Source: Irpex lacteus (lineage: Eukaryota > Basidiomycota > Agaricomycetes > Polyporales > Irpicaceae). From it: 64,000 nucleotides of DNA. A model generated the notes under the pieces. That model saw nothing but the letters and a program-made list of their open reading frames with translations. It was not told the origin of the DNA and ran no database searches. Shown here one piece after another: positions 1 to 12,433 of this stretch. The stretch is taken from the NCBI GenBank assembly GCA_001986395.2, contig MQVO02000062.1, forward strand, positions 35,371 to 99,370, given 5' to 3'. Position 1 is the first letter of the stretch, and each line of letters starts with the position of its first letter. Position numbers and translations under genes: made by a program.

Positions 1-176
1 TGAACGCACTGGCATTGTAACGTTCATTCTCAATGACGTTCTGTAGGACATCGGATACACCATCGAACCCCCAGAAGGGCAGCGACACGCAGGCGCAGAA
101 CAGATCTTTACCTCATTCGGGTTTCAAAGACACGTTCCGAGGTGATTTCCATCAGACGACCTCTCCTGATCGTCCC

Positions 177-869
177 ATGGAGCCGTTCGTGGGCCCTGCG
201 TTCTTCATCATCCTCTGTCTATTTGCAGCATCGCTGTCAGTCGCCGCCTTTTGTCTTATTCTCATTCCATCCCCATGCGCTGTCTGCGAGAAGAAGTCCG
301 CCAGACTCGTGTGCCCTCATGTAGCAGTGGCAGCCGCCTCTGCAAGTCGAGCATCTGGTCCTGCCCGCCCTCGGGCAAACAATGCACGCACGCCACTGGA
401 GAGGGAAGCTAGACAGCGCACATCCCGTACGTGGGTTTCATCTAAGAGTATTTCTTCACACTGACCACACGCTGTAGCACTAGCCACCACACCTAAACCC
501 CGCAAGGTTGCAAGAAAACCTACTCCCCGCGTCACCGTGCCTCCTCGTGGTGGGCTACCGCTTGCACTTAGATTGAACGCTCAGGCGCTCCCGATCACAC
601 CCTCAAACTTTCCGGGTAGCCTGCCGACGGGAGATGAACCATTCGAAGTACTGCAATCTGAAGAGGACACGCATGAAGCGAATATGCTGACTCCACGTCC
701 TGCGCAGTCGAGTGCTATTGATTTGGTCTACGCGCAAACAGCGACTGCGTATTATAACAGGGGTGGACCTTCGACCACGGCTGGTGCTCCTTCGTCCGCA
801 ACTGCAGCGGCCCAATCCGTGAACTTAGTGGCGGTGCTCGAAGAAGCCCCTAATGTGGATAAATACTAA
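177..869 (+). CDS. Hypothetical membrane-anchored protein
   Basis: Two exons, 177..426 and 478..869. The 51-nt intron (GTACGT..TGTAG) splits a codon, and because its length is a multiple of three both exons lie in one frame, separated only by a stop inside the intron. The product is 213 aa. I chose the ATG at 177 because it places a hydrophobic stretch at about residues 8-30 (FIILCLFAASLSVAAFCLIL), a likely signal anchor, followed by a Cys pair and a basic, Ala/Arg-rich tail. The remainder is low-complexity Pro/Thr/Ser/Ala. An in-frame upstream ATG at 33 would add 48 residues. No domain is recognised, so function is unknown. Exons upstream of the window cannot be excluded. Confidence 0.55.
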
Positions 870-1253
870 AACTACGATAATGGTTCAGTCAATTGTGCGA
901 AAGAGCTTCTCTTCTCTTCTCCTGTTCATGTCTTATTCTATCTTCCCCTTCCCTTGTGATGCCCCACTTTACTCTCGTTCTATACCCATCTTTGCGATAC
1001 CCCCCAGGACAAGCCTTCTGTCATATCTCCATCAATCCTTTTGTTAAACGGACTAGTTGTGTTGAATTAATAGCGGCGTGTGTATCCGCTGGATAGCGTT
1101 TTCGAACACGAAACAGTGACGCAACATATCGACACTATTCAATACAAAGGAAAACATTATAATCGAGCAATTACAACCATCGAGAAAAGTCGATAAACTC
1201 TGGTATAATTTACCAACAATCGCATTTCTTCTAGCAAGATAGCATCAGAAACT
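870..1253. other. Convergent intergenic region
   Basis: 3' flanks of two convergent genes. It contains CT-rich stretches and AT-rich sequence around 1150-1230. I see no coding signal or repeat. Confidence 0.5.
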
Positions 1254-3550
1254 CTATTGCGAAGTACTACCGTTATCTTGCATGTGCACGCAACAAGAAA
1301 TGGTCTTCCCAAAAACCTCCTGTCTCGCCCATGCCACAGGCATAAAACCCTCTCGCATCTGTAATTCCGCCGCCGTCGGTCTGTAACGTGGGTTGCCCCT
1401 AAAGCAGCTGCCGAGGATGTACCACTGCGGGATTATTGACTCCCAATAGACCGGTTCCATGATGTCGGGGAATCGTATGTGCCTTGCCTTGATGTCGTCG
1501 ATGGTCCAGAAGGGCGGGTAGCCGGCGAGCAGAAAGAAAAGGACAATCCCCATAGCCCATACATCTGCCGCCTCCGCCTCGAATTGTTTCCCTAGATGTA
1601 ATTCGGGAGGCATATACGTGCGTGTACCACAGAAACGGTCCGAATTCCTGTATACCACGCGTGCGGATCCAGGAATGATGTCCGTCGGTATACGTAGACA
1701 GCTGCCGAAGTCGATGAGTTTGATCTGTAAAAGTAGTCAGCATCGGTCAGAATCCGTATTCATTGGCGATTATTCGATGACTAACCTTAAGATTAGAGTC
1801 GATGAGGATGTTTTCGGGCTTGATGTCGCAGTGAGATATACCCAGCGAGTGCAAGTACGCAACGGCGTCGACGAGTTGATAAAAGATGTATAAGGCGTGT
1901 TCAGAGCAAAGGGGTTCGTGATGGAAGATAAAGCCAAGCAGACAGCGGCTGCCGTTTGGGAATATTTCACCATGTGGGGTATCTTGAGCTGGGTGCCAGA
2001 CATCGCCGAACACCTCTTGTACCTAGTACAAAGATAAGCATTAATAAGAGGCACCAGAGACTCAGGCTTACAATGTAAAGATATGTATCATCGTTGAAGA
2101 CATCCAGTAGAGCGATGATGTTCTCGTGCCTCGCAAGGTCCATGATGATGACGTCCTTGGACACTCGCCCGTACTTGGGGTGTTCATCCCAGTACTGCGC
2201 GCGTTCTCCTTTTAAGACGAACTTGACGGCAACTTGTTGGCCGTCAGAGCGGCGTCGAGCTTGTATGACAAACCCATGGCCGCCTTCGCCAAGAACAGAG
2301 CCAAGCTCGTACTTTTGAGTAAACTCGGCGTGGATATAGTAATTCTCAGGGAACCGAGGATGAATGTCGAAGGCCTTGATCGGGGGGTAGGAGATGGTAC
2401 GAACAGCGTCCAAGTCCTACATATAGGATATACTCAGAGTGGGGGACAATGTATGATGTACATATCACTCACAGTGTTTGAGTCAGCGATGGACTGGACC
2501 TGTTCAACAGCAGGGTGGCAAAGAGGGCAGGCGGCTATGGCCTTTCGGATAAAGTACGCATTCTGGAAGACTGATCAGTTGAAATTCCTATGAGAATGAC
2601 GATGATAGACTTACCCAGATGGCGTGAAGGAAGAGGTAAACATATGCAACGAATACAACGGCGATGAGCGTCGCAACGCAAAGCGAGACAGAACGGAGTG
2701 TAGTAGCAAGTAGAAGGTAGCCCAGTCGTTTGTAGAAGTCGTAGAAAGAGTTCCTGTCGCAGCGAATCCCGGCTGCGCTGCCTTCCAAATAAGCGGCACG
2801 ACGAGAGATAGGGATATTGTAACAGAGAGCACGTAGAATAGATGTCGGCCAAAGCACACCGACAGCAAGAAGCACTGCAGCAGAGGAACTGAGGGTAAGA
2901 CGAAGTCGCCGAGAGTAAGCAGAGAGTTTCTTGAAAGCACGATTGATGATAGAATTGAGGGTGTTGATGAGGCGAAGGTCGTTGTCGTCCAACGGGGCCT
3001 CGAAAGAAAACAAAATCCAGAGTGAGACGAGAAGAAAAAGAATGAGTAAGGGGGCCAGAATAATCCAAATGAGAGATGAAGCAGATGCTGGCGAGATGAA
3101 CCGAGCACGGATTCCAAAGAGGAACCAAGCCTGAGCATAGTCGACCAGTGGACCAGACAGCTTGTTCAGGGCATGACCCCGTGGGCCACAGCCTATTCCT
3201 TTGCCGAGCACGCAGTATTGCAGAGGTGTACCTGGTCCGTAGATTTCGGCGAATGAAAGAAGCTGGATCGAGAGTTGAAGGGAGAAGACACGAAATGCGT
3301 CGAGCGTGTTGACGACAAGACGGGAGACAGGGACACCAAGAGTTGAGAGAGCAGCGTTGAAGGGGATACCAGAGACGAGACTGAAACAGAAGTTGACCAA
3401 GATGGTCGATGCCCTTACAGTACACACGTCTTGTACAACTCGAACAGCAGGCCCCAAGGGAACCACGCTGACGGTGAGGCAGACGGTGCATGCGATGGCC
3501 AGCGTGGCGAGGACGCACACGCTGAGGAGCGAGACGACGACAAAACCCAT
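1254..3550 (-). CDS. Multi-pass membrane protein fused to a Ser/Thr protein kinase
   Basis: Five exons: 3550..2615, 2562..2473, 2416..2072, 2022..1786, 1724..1254. Every intron is phase 0 and the spliced frame is open for 692 aa. Residues 1-312 are hydrophobic with about four or five membrane segments: one at the N-terminus, one near 178-200 ([20 protein letters not shown]), others near 240-258 and 275-312. A short linker with a CPLC pair follows. The kinase domain starts near residue 375: Gly-rich loop GEGGHG (~385-390), VAVK lysine (~407), catalytic HCDIKPEN (Asp ~523), DFG (~541), and PPE in place of APE. HCD replaces HRD, so it is a non-RD kinase. The likely role is a membrane-tethered kinase with a cytosolic C-terminus; the ligand is unknown. 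Two adjacent genes are the alternative, but no ATG or stop at the junction supports that. Confidence 0.75.
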
Positions 3551-4208
3551 ACGCAGTGAAGTGCACAGGTGAAGGTGACGGTATCTGAAGAAGAGGGAAC
3601 AGGACGGGCGACGCACCTTTTATACCCCAACTCGGTGGTGGTTCGTTTCAATCTGGACCGACGGACTCCCTCACGGCACGTGCATTCGCAAAGCAGTCAA
3701 CAAGCACATATTCGCACGCATTTGAGTACGATTGGCAGAAGGACAAAACAGTGGCTGATGACGACTATGCGCAGGGTTTGAACTTCAAGTTCAAGTCGAA
3801 GGAGCTCAGAGGCAGTTACCCCAAAGGGCAGGAATTTGGACGCTCGTTACCGCCGACGGAACGGCGAAATGGAGTTGAAATCACCTCACTTGTGGCAGGA
3901 TATAATCCGTAGACCCATAGTACGATACTACGTGCAGCACATTAGGTGTCCGAAGAAATCGACACAATACGTGTAATGAAGCTTCCGCCCAAATGTTTGC
4001 CAGTGTCTTGATCAGACGTGCAGTTTGAGCTTGAGCTTGTGTGCAGTATTACTTAAGAAGCCAGGCTATACTGGCAGTGAGACGCTGGATTGGCATGAGC
4101 ATATCGAAGACGTGAAGAGCAAGGCGCGGAAAGTTGAAACAAATATTACAAAAAAGAGGATGTAGGGGAAGAAGTCCAGAGCCATGATAAACAAAAACCT
4201 CAAGAAGA
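3551..4208. other. Intergenic region between kinase and Munc13-like genes
   Basis: This lies 5' of the kinase gene and 3' of the Munc13-like gene, both on the minus strand, so the part near 3551-3800 probably holds the kinase promoter. I see no supported gene. Confidence 0.4.
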
Positions 4209-7200
4209 CTACTTCGCCGGGGGAACAGGAGGTACGGGTGGGATGGCAGGTATGGAGGGAACAGGTGGTATCACAGATTGTTGCTGTTGGTGACGTGGAC
4301 GTTGCAGCTTGCGTTGCTGCGCTTCACGAGCTTGTGCCTCACGTTCAGCTTGTAAGCTATTGATAGTATGCAGCTGCTGCTGAATGAAGTCGGACGTGCC
4401 GGGTCTGTGAGACGTTATTAGACTTCATTCGGTCATTCGTTGCTTAGAGGTACTCACCGCATCCTGAGAATTCGCAAAATGGTCTCCCCGTTGGAGACTT
4501 CCTTCTCTTGCTGTTTCTCCCTTTTGCGGTCCTTGATAGTCCCAAGATTTCGCTGAGAGTACACACTCTTCGCACGCTTCTTCACGGAAGGTGATGCTCG
4601 CAGAGTTTGTTGCATCATGCGCACACATTCCTCCATGAGTGCATCACTAGAATAGGTTTGTATCAGTGAAGTGACGAATGGGATAGTTGGCCGCGGGAGA
4701 CGCACGTATGCCAGTCGTAGTATAGCCGAATGGACAGTATATCGCGATACTTCTGATTCTGTAGCGACTCCAAAGGAACAGGCCCTTCTCCACCCGCATA
4801 GAAGTAGTCTCGAAGGAACTAGATTAGACGTTTTAGTGAGGAGCTCAACGTATTCGCCATTATGCACACCTTCAGCCACTTGAAGACGATGTCCACCTCC
4901 TTGTCCGTCAGAGGTTTCATGTCGCTAGTCTTCTCAGACAGTGGAGGTACCAACAGCCCTTCGATGACGTTAAGGATCTCTTTCCACACCTTGATCATGA
5001 CTGTGTCCTTGGTCGCATCGCTCAAGTACGTGTTCAGCGTGGGCAAGTTCGCGTCGAAGAAGTCGAATACAGGCGTGATGGCTGCCTCGATTTCCACGTC
5101 GGTCAGCTCCTCCGGGCGTATTCGAGGCTTCTCGGATGATGGAAGCGGGATCTGTACTTCTGAGTTGTTCGTACCCAGCGCGGAACGATAGAACTCTCGA
5201 ACGCCACCAAGGGCCTTGTTGTAGTCGATGCTAAGTGTACCCGATCGAGTTAGCGTTTTCAACACTGTCCTCGATACGTTTTGTCGCACGAAGGGGGAGA
5301 TCTGATAGCATGTCAATGACTTAAGAATGAAAGCCTTCGCTAACGAACTCACCTTGTCGACAAACACCCGTACCATATCACTCTCAGCGCGCTTCAGGGA
5401 ACGGAATGCTCTTCCGAAGTAGAACTGTGGATCGTGCTTCTCGCCCTCCATACTTATCCGCAACAAGATACGACCATGGCCGTCGTCCAGGTCCAGCCAG
5501 AGATCGTGAGTCAAGAAGTCACCGTAACGGCGAGGATCAAGACAAATGTAAGCGCGTCCCACGGTGTCGTGCTTGCCTATGAGGGCACGGTCTCGAACGC
5601 TAACCATCAACCACAGCGGTTTCTCGACAGAGATATCGAAGGTTTCATCCCCTAATAATGATCGTTAGTATGCGAATAACACATCAGGATAAGCTACGTA
5701 CATCGCGGAGAGAGCGTCTCATAGATGGTTCGAGTCTTCGAAAGGCGGTTGCCTTGCTCATCACTCAGCGTGACAAAGGTATCCAATCTCGAGGAGGGGC
5801 TGCTATCCAACGGAACAAGACCCTCGGCCATACAGATCTTGACGGTGAATAAGAACCGCTGCACGTTTGAAGTTCTCTCTGAAGGGACTTGATTGGCCAT
5901 AATCTCCGCCTTCTTGTCGGCTTGTATCTGGGCGTACATATTATCCAGTGAACGACGCGCAGACTCTACGTTATTGAGCTTCACGCAAGACTCGGGCTGG
6001 AATGTGAACGGCTCAATCTTCTTCTCGGAAGAGTTCGCCAACTGCTTGGCTTTCTCTAGCCAGGCGGAGGATTTCTGTGGTTGGAGGTAGTCCGCTGGCC
6101 GAGGGAACATTTCTGCCATGAAGAGCTCTTCCACGCTGCGACAATAGAACTCGACCGCCTTGCTGATGGTCTGGTCATGTCATAAGTCAGTTCACCGTAT
6201 GATGTCAAAGCTGTTTTGTGTATACCTTCGACAAGCTTGTAAAGAACTCCGCTTCTTTCAACTCGTCAGTCCACTCGAGATCCGTCAAGAAATTGACTGG
6301 ACTTCGCAGAGAGTCAAACAAGTCGATCACGGAGGAACTGTAGCCTTCCGTGCCTTCGGCTTGGAACTGCGATCATATTAAATTGCGAAATAAATGAGAT
6401 GCATGCGAATCGACGAACCTTGTCTGCTGCGATTGCCTAATCGCGAATAAGCACACCTATGTGAACAATAACAGCGAGAAATGCTCACCGCCTGTACCCA
6501 TTGCTTCGTCTTGTTATCCGTATCAATCAGCCACTGCTGTACGTATGGCTCGAAGAAACCAGACAAGTCGAAGTCAGCATCTCCTCTAAGGAGCGAGGAG
6601 TCAGCTTGGGCATATCTGCATGCACATGAAATACTGACTCGGGGCAGAATGCTTTGTACATCCCTAGGACAGTCTTGGATCGTCGATAAAGTGAAAAGAT
6701 GTCTTGTATGGGAATATCCGGCGTCGGACCATTTCTTGAATCTTCAAAGAGACGTTTACTCGATGCGTCCAAATCTTGTAGGTATAACGGCACGACGATC
6801 TCCACAAAGAGAGCGACTATGTCAAGCTGTCTGTTATCATAATATTTAGTGTATTCCAGTGAGATGCGCCATAAATCCGCTCTTACCCTAGTATAGGCTC
6901 GGGGAACCGCTTATCAAGGAGTTTCGCAGACTTCTCCATCTCATCTGTCAGCAGAAGCAGCGGGAGAGCCTTGTTAACCCCAGGAGCCGCATACAGCTCG
7001 CGCTTCTTCTCGTCATACCACCGCCCAGACACCGACCGTATCTGTTCCTGCACATCCGCCATCCTAGCAGTCACATCAACATCGAAACGTTCGAGTAGCC
7101 TGCTATCTCGTACAATCTCGAGAATTTGCAGGTAGGGCTCGACGTCTGCGGGCTTTAGGTTAGGGAGGTTGTCCATTGCGTGGTACAAGCATGAGAGGAA

Positions 7201-9114
7201 GATATTGAATAAGCTTCCGTAGATTTGGCAGAGGTAGTCGTGCTTCAGGAGGACAAAATTAGCGTGAGCGTGTAACTCAAAATCATGAAAGGATACGCAC
7301 ATCTTGTACGGGCCACTTATCCAGCTCGATCTCGTGCATGACCTTCGATAGAGTCTGCAGCGCCTCAGGTATACACTCAAAAGGTACCTCATTCCGCTCG
7401 TAGAAACTCTTCACGATATCCAGGAAGCACGCCGCACGGTATGGCTGGCCGATCCTCCACCGCAGCGCGCATTCGTTGATAAGCTCAATGTGCGGAGGCG
7501 ACAAGATGCCCAGTGAAACTTCGTCGTCATCCCCGACCGTGTCGCTCAGCATCGCCTCCAGATCCGCAGCGATGCAGTACTCGAGAAGACGCTTGTAGTA
7601 CTTGCGCGGGTTGGGTGGGATGAAAGTGAAGTTATCTCCGACGGGTACGTCATCGTCGTCGCCCACCTCAAGACCGGCTGCCTCAGGGTCGCTTGGGCTG
7701 AACCCGCCAGAGATGCTCAGACGATTCGAGATTCGACTGGCGGAGGAGGTGTGCCGCTGTGGCTGGTAGCCTGAGTCGCGACTGGAATATTGGCTGTATA
7801 TTGATCCGGGTCGACCGCCAGAGGCTTGTGATGAGGGCAGCGCATCTGGTGGAGTCGACTTTGCGAGTTCGGGGTTGAATTGCACCATCACGACCATGAG
7901 TTGTGACAGGTGTGAGGTTTCGAGCGTACGCCAGTATTGCCAAGCGGCTTCGCTGTCGAAGTCTTCTCGTCGCATTGGGAACGGCGCGCCCGCGTTGATG
8001 TTCTTGAGACACATCTGTGCAAGTGTTAAATTGAGTGGTGCTTGCGCGTTAGGTGCGCACAAGACATACCTTCAAATCCTGGAGCGCTGCTTTCTCGTGG
8101 CAGTATTTCCGTAACTCGTCGATCTCTCGTTGTACCTGGTCAACAGGTAGCTTGAACAACTTCGATGCAGTGAGAACCAGGGGCATGTCGTTAACACTAG
8201 TGCTAATCCGTTTGCTTAATGAGACGGAGTCACGGGTGGTAGAGGAGGAGTCGTAGCCGGAATCACTGTACGATGGTGCAGAGGTTGTGGAGGGTGCCAG
8301 CTTCGCCGCATACATGTCTAGTCTCGCCGTGAGCTCGCTTGATACGTGACTGATTTTCTGCAGGCAATCGCGCAGAAGCTTGATGAACTGGGCGATATGG
8401 CTATTGAGTTCAACTTTCCATCCATCCCCCGCTAAAGTAGGTTCCTTCCTCAAGACGTTCGTAGCGTTCGTTGCAAACATAAGGATCATCTCCTCGATCT
8501 TCCTGTTCTCCTTCATTTGTTTGCGGAAGTGCTCTTCCTTCACTTGTCCATAGAAGACGGCCATCGTTCTCCGAATGAGTTGGTCAGAATATCTGTTTGA
8601 CGTTAGCTACACCACAAGACGAGAGGATTCAGTAACGGCGACGTACGCTGGATCCTTGCCCATAGCAATATCCTGCAACTTCTGCTCCAGTACTTTCAAC
8701 AGTTCCTTGGGGAACCGTACCGCCTTCGTTCCATCCCGATAATCCTTGAACACATCTCCTATCGATACAATGGATCCTGTTATGGCACCGGAAAGCCGTG
8801 ACGAATAGTCGCGCTGCTCTCTAGGTGTTTCTGGCTGCGCTTGTGGCTCGACCTTAGGTTGCATCTGATAGCTCAATAGACTGTTGCATTTATTTAGCCA
8901 AGCCGATCGTAAATGAAGCACGAGAAGTATTAAACTCACGCTACACGAAACACGTAGCTAATATGAAGAACCAAATGTTAACACCAATCAGAGGAATGTA
9001 TATGAGTTGCGCGCACTTCATTAGGTCGTCATCGGTGACCCTGATCTTAGAGCCATGTCTCTGGTGCATAGAGCCGGCATAGCTTCTCCTCGACCCTACT
9101 GTTCGTCTGGACAT
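4209..9114 (-). CDS. ync13: Munc13/Ync13-like C2-MUN domain protein
   Basis: Fifteen exons: 9114..9017, 8957..8940, 8880..8647, 8592..8070, 8014..7301, 7242..6897, 6830..6639, 6595..6489, 6366..6226, 6170..5702, 5651..5353, 5301..4870, 4818..4706, 4646..4458, 4404..4209. They sum to 4071 nt, an exact frame of 1356 aa. Residues near 33-45 give NYVFRVALLSYQMQPK, the N-terminal motif I recall for fungal members. An MHD1-type helical region lies near 645-770, a C2 domain near 890-1010 (including SPRWDETFDI), and an MHD2-type region near 1120-1230. The tail is Gln- and Pro-rich. By family, such proteins tether or prime secretory vesicles at the plasma membrane, and fission-yeast Ync13 acts in coordinating exocytosis and endocytosis at division sites. 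The gene symbol is by family analogy. Exon 2 is an 18-nt microexon. Confidence 0.85.
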
Positions 9115-10384
9115 GGTTCTGAAGGAAGTTCGAGTCTTGAAGGGTCGTTATCGTTCTAATTGTACCGCCTCAGTATGTCAGGGTATAAGTCGTGTGCGAG
9201 GCTTTGAGCGGATTTGAGACAGATTTCCGGTCGGTCACAGCCAACAGCAGAATCCACCAGGCTTTGCTCAAGGGCAGGCCAGTTGTGTGAGAGGAGCCAC
9301 AAGCAAAACGAAGAGTTTAGAGATGGTAGTCCTGAGCAAGCCTGTACACGGGCGTCACCCGCCGCGTGAGGGCAGATCACGGCAACCGTATACTATCTCC
9401 TGCTTATATTCATTCGAGGTACAAAGACTACTAGCATGTGAGGGTCTGTATATGTAGTTGTGCTAATACTAATCAAGACCTATAAAGTTGATACTGTATG
9501 AATTTAATCGGTACGAACATACCTATATATACTTATGATCAGTCCGAGTCGCGCTGCCAGCATATGTAGAAGTCTGACCGCTGGCGTCATCTACACTTAA
9601 CCCTCAGTGTGATATTCAACACTCGCTGACTACTTCACCTATGCCTACCATCACCTCCTTATCGCCACCTACATAGTACTTGGAAGAACAAGAACTTGTA
9701 CCACTTGGGCGCCTCTAACTCAAGCTGTTGCTGGGGACTGCTCGACCTGCGAAAGAAGCTCTGTGAAATTGGCGGACGACCTGCAACGGCTTTAGTGACT
9801 TGGCATGATGTACTTCGACAATCTACATCTCCAATGCGAAGCGGAAGTCCATGGATACTACACCTACCTTAAATGAAAGACAATAAATTGCCACGTGCGA
9901 TAGGCGCCTAACATAAACGAGTTGATGGTTGTGTGCGTCCCCGACTTGCTCCCCGACGACCACCATTGTACTCTTTCAAGGCCCTTTTTGTTCTCCCAAT
10001 GCTTTGACAATGGATACGCGATGTCGGCGTGCTGAGAGAAGGTCCAAGAATCAAGAGCGTGGCAAGTTTAAACAATGGGAAATTGCCTAACAGCAAGTCG
10101 ATACATAAGGCATCCACGCGAAGGCCAGCATTATCTTCATCCCCCCAGTCGTCCTGAGTCCTTGTGCTGGCCTGCCTGCTCGTGTCTCATAGAGCTTGAC
10201 GCTCTCTTTCTCGTGGCCAGTGGCACACTTTGTCTTGTCCGACGACTGCACGAGCACACGTTCTTTCTCTTCTCCCGTTCACTCAACTTCACGCTCTCTT
10301 GGTGCCGGCACCCATCGCTTGCATAGCTTATATTCTCTACGCAGATAACGACTCTAGTATCCATTATAGAAACGTCTGAATAAG
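9115..10384. promoter_or_regulatory. Divergent intergenic region (presumed promoters)
   Basis: A 1.27-kb region between two divergently transcribed genes. The short open frames here (for example 9156..9380 minus) lack family features. CT-rich tracts near 10200-10320 lie just upstream of the + gene and resemble fungal pyrimidine-rich promoter tracts. I could not assign a TATA box. Confidence 0.35.
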
Positions 10385-11495
10385 ATGGTCAACGCACGAG
10401 GATGTACGTACTCATCCACTTTGTTATCCCGTGGACAGCACTGACAGGCATTCATTGCAGATCTCTTCATCTTTTTGAACGCTGTACGCGTTATCAGCAT
10501 CATAGCTCTGCTGCTGCTCTTCTCGAGCAGCGTAGTGACTATGGCTGACGATATTAAGGCCGTTAACCGCTTCGTTGCGGCCGGCAAGTCAGATGCCACC
10601 AACTCGACTGAGGTCGACACGGATTACATCGAGTACGTCTCTACTCACGTGTTTGGACCGCTCATACTTAATCCTTCCATAGGGGCAGTACCGTGCCTAA
10701 CCAGCCAGCTGGCGCGTTCTGGGCTGTCCTCAACTCCCTTCTCGTCATCGCGCAGGCAGCCGTATGTGTACTCTCCGAATGTTCATGGCCCGAGCGATTC
10801 TTCGAAGCCTTCTTCCCCGTTCTCGGCCCCTCCTTCGGCCTCGGCGCCCTAGGTGTCATCCAATGCCTCCTCGGTGCCGCCGTCCTCTCCCACCACGTGG
10901 AAGAGTTCCCTCTCGTCTCCGCCTTCTTCGTCTTCTCTGTCGGCTGCCTCAACATCCTCCTCGGACTCATCTTCCGCGAGCGCGTCAAAGTCAAGAGAAG
11001 CATCAGGAAATGGCGTGAGGGTGATAAGGACGCTCTGCCCACCACTGGCAAGATGCCTGTGTATAATGTCGCGTTCCCACAGCAAAACGCGTCATTCACC
11101 GGCGGGTCGTACGACGAAAAGGCGCCGTGGCGGTCGGGCAGTTTGTCGAGTCAGAAACAAGGATTAGGCTTTGGGCGTAAAGCAGAGATGGCCGCTGCCG
11201 AGCAAGGTGAGTAATTCTTTCATCTTCGTCTGGTCATTCGAGGTTCTGGGTAGACTGACGAATGCTGTGTTTGTGTCGCTGCGCAGGCTACATCGTCCGA
11301 GAGCCCGAAGAGTCCGTCCCACCTTACGCCCCGAAACCTGCGTCGCGCTTCTCCCATGGCAGCACCCGCTCGGAGTCGGAGTATACCCATGATCAGTCGC
11401 ATGAAGGAGGGCATTCTCGTCCCACGTCTCAGCACGAACACGCACGGGCTCACGTTGCGTCGCCTGATACGAGCTCGAGCGAAACGATGGTGTAA
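10385..11495 (+). CDS. Four-helix membrane protein of basidiomycete type (DUF7598-like)
   Basis: Four exons: 10385..10403, 10461..10632, 10683..11206, 11287..11495, giving 307 aa with consistent phases. The N-terminus reads MVNARGYLFIFLNAVRVIS, followed by further hydrophobic segments (about four in total) up to FSVGCLNILLGLIFRERVKV, then a hydrophilic Ser/His-rich tail rich in Tyr and Pro. The conserved segment GSTVPNQPAGAFWAVLN crosses an exon start. From memory this matches an uncharacterised agaricomycete membrane family annotated as DUF7598; the label was not verified by search. A tetraspan scaffold or MARVEL-like role is possible but not shown. The ATG sits 19 nt before a GT donor, and this start is needed to reach the conserved frame. 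Confidence 0.75.
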
Positions 11496-12430
11496 CTGTC
11501 TGTTTATCCTGTAGCATACGGTGGCTGGAGGCAGGTTTTTGGGTGGTGTGCTGCGTGAATGTTTTGTATCGATAAGTTAATTGTGTATCTAATAGGTTTT
11601 TCACGCGATAACTTGCCGTGTCCGTGATATGGATTGTGGATCGTGGACGCTCAATGTACAACGTCTACGTCATGGCTCGATCGAACTACCCGGGAGCCGT
11701 GATGTTGAGGCCGGACTATCCTCCATTCCATGTCACGACTATTTGCATCGTGCTGGGTATACACCGTTAATGATGTTCATTCATCGGTGGCCACTCTGGT
11801 GTCGCTTTTTCATGCGCTAATATCTGGTAGGATCTTCGTCACGGTTTATGGCGGTGCAAGATCATCCTAAATATACTTGGACTACCCCGTCGCGAGCCCG
11901 CCTCCGTCCTAGCCATAGGTACGTCAGGGTATATCAAGCTTTCCCCGGGACTCGGGAGGTCTCCCACCGCTCTGAGATCTCGCATTTTAGTGCGATACCG
12001 ATCATATACCTGCACTACTCAACAGAACTTAAATAGATACACTCCGAAATAACCTGCTCTTCGGCGGGTACAGGCGAGAGAGACCTTGAACACGGAATGT
12101 ACGGGCGCCCGTACCAGTCCGAGTATTGTATCCTTATATCACGGGCAGCTCGAAGGTACGAATGGTGTCGTGCATTCCGTGACATGTACCCGGTTTTCGG
12201 CTATGTTACAAAACATGGTCGGGCGATCAGTGTGATATGTTCCCGAAGAATGTTGTCAGGTTTACTAGTATGGGTTACGCAGATGGGATCGAGTCTGTTT
12301 ACTTATTATGATCTGTACGTTATTATCGAGAAGAAGATGACTATTGTGAGTTTTATTTGTCTAGGATTCATGAACCTCATGGCGTGTGCGATGTATCGTC
12401 GGCTGTGGCGGGGGGCGTAGAACTATAACT
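11496..12430. other. Gene-poor flank left of the inverted element pair
   Basis: Short open frames in several phases, none with conserved features or convincing splice partners. The first ~100 bases are the 3' flank of the membrane-protein gene. Confidence 0.4.
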
Positions 12431-12433
12431 AGA

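Noticed and set aside
2535..3566. 343-aa minus frame overlapping the kinase-gene membrane exon
   Set aside because: It is a shadow: the alternative frame 2615..3550 splices cleanly into the kinase exons and has coherent membrane segments.
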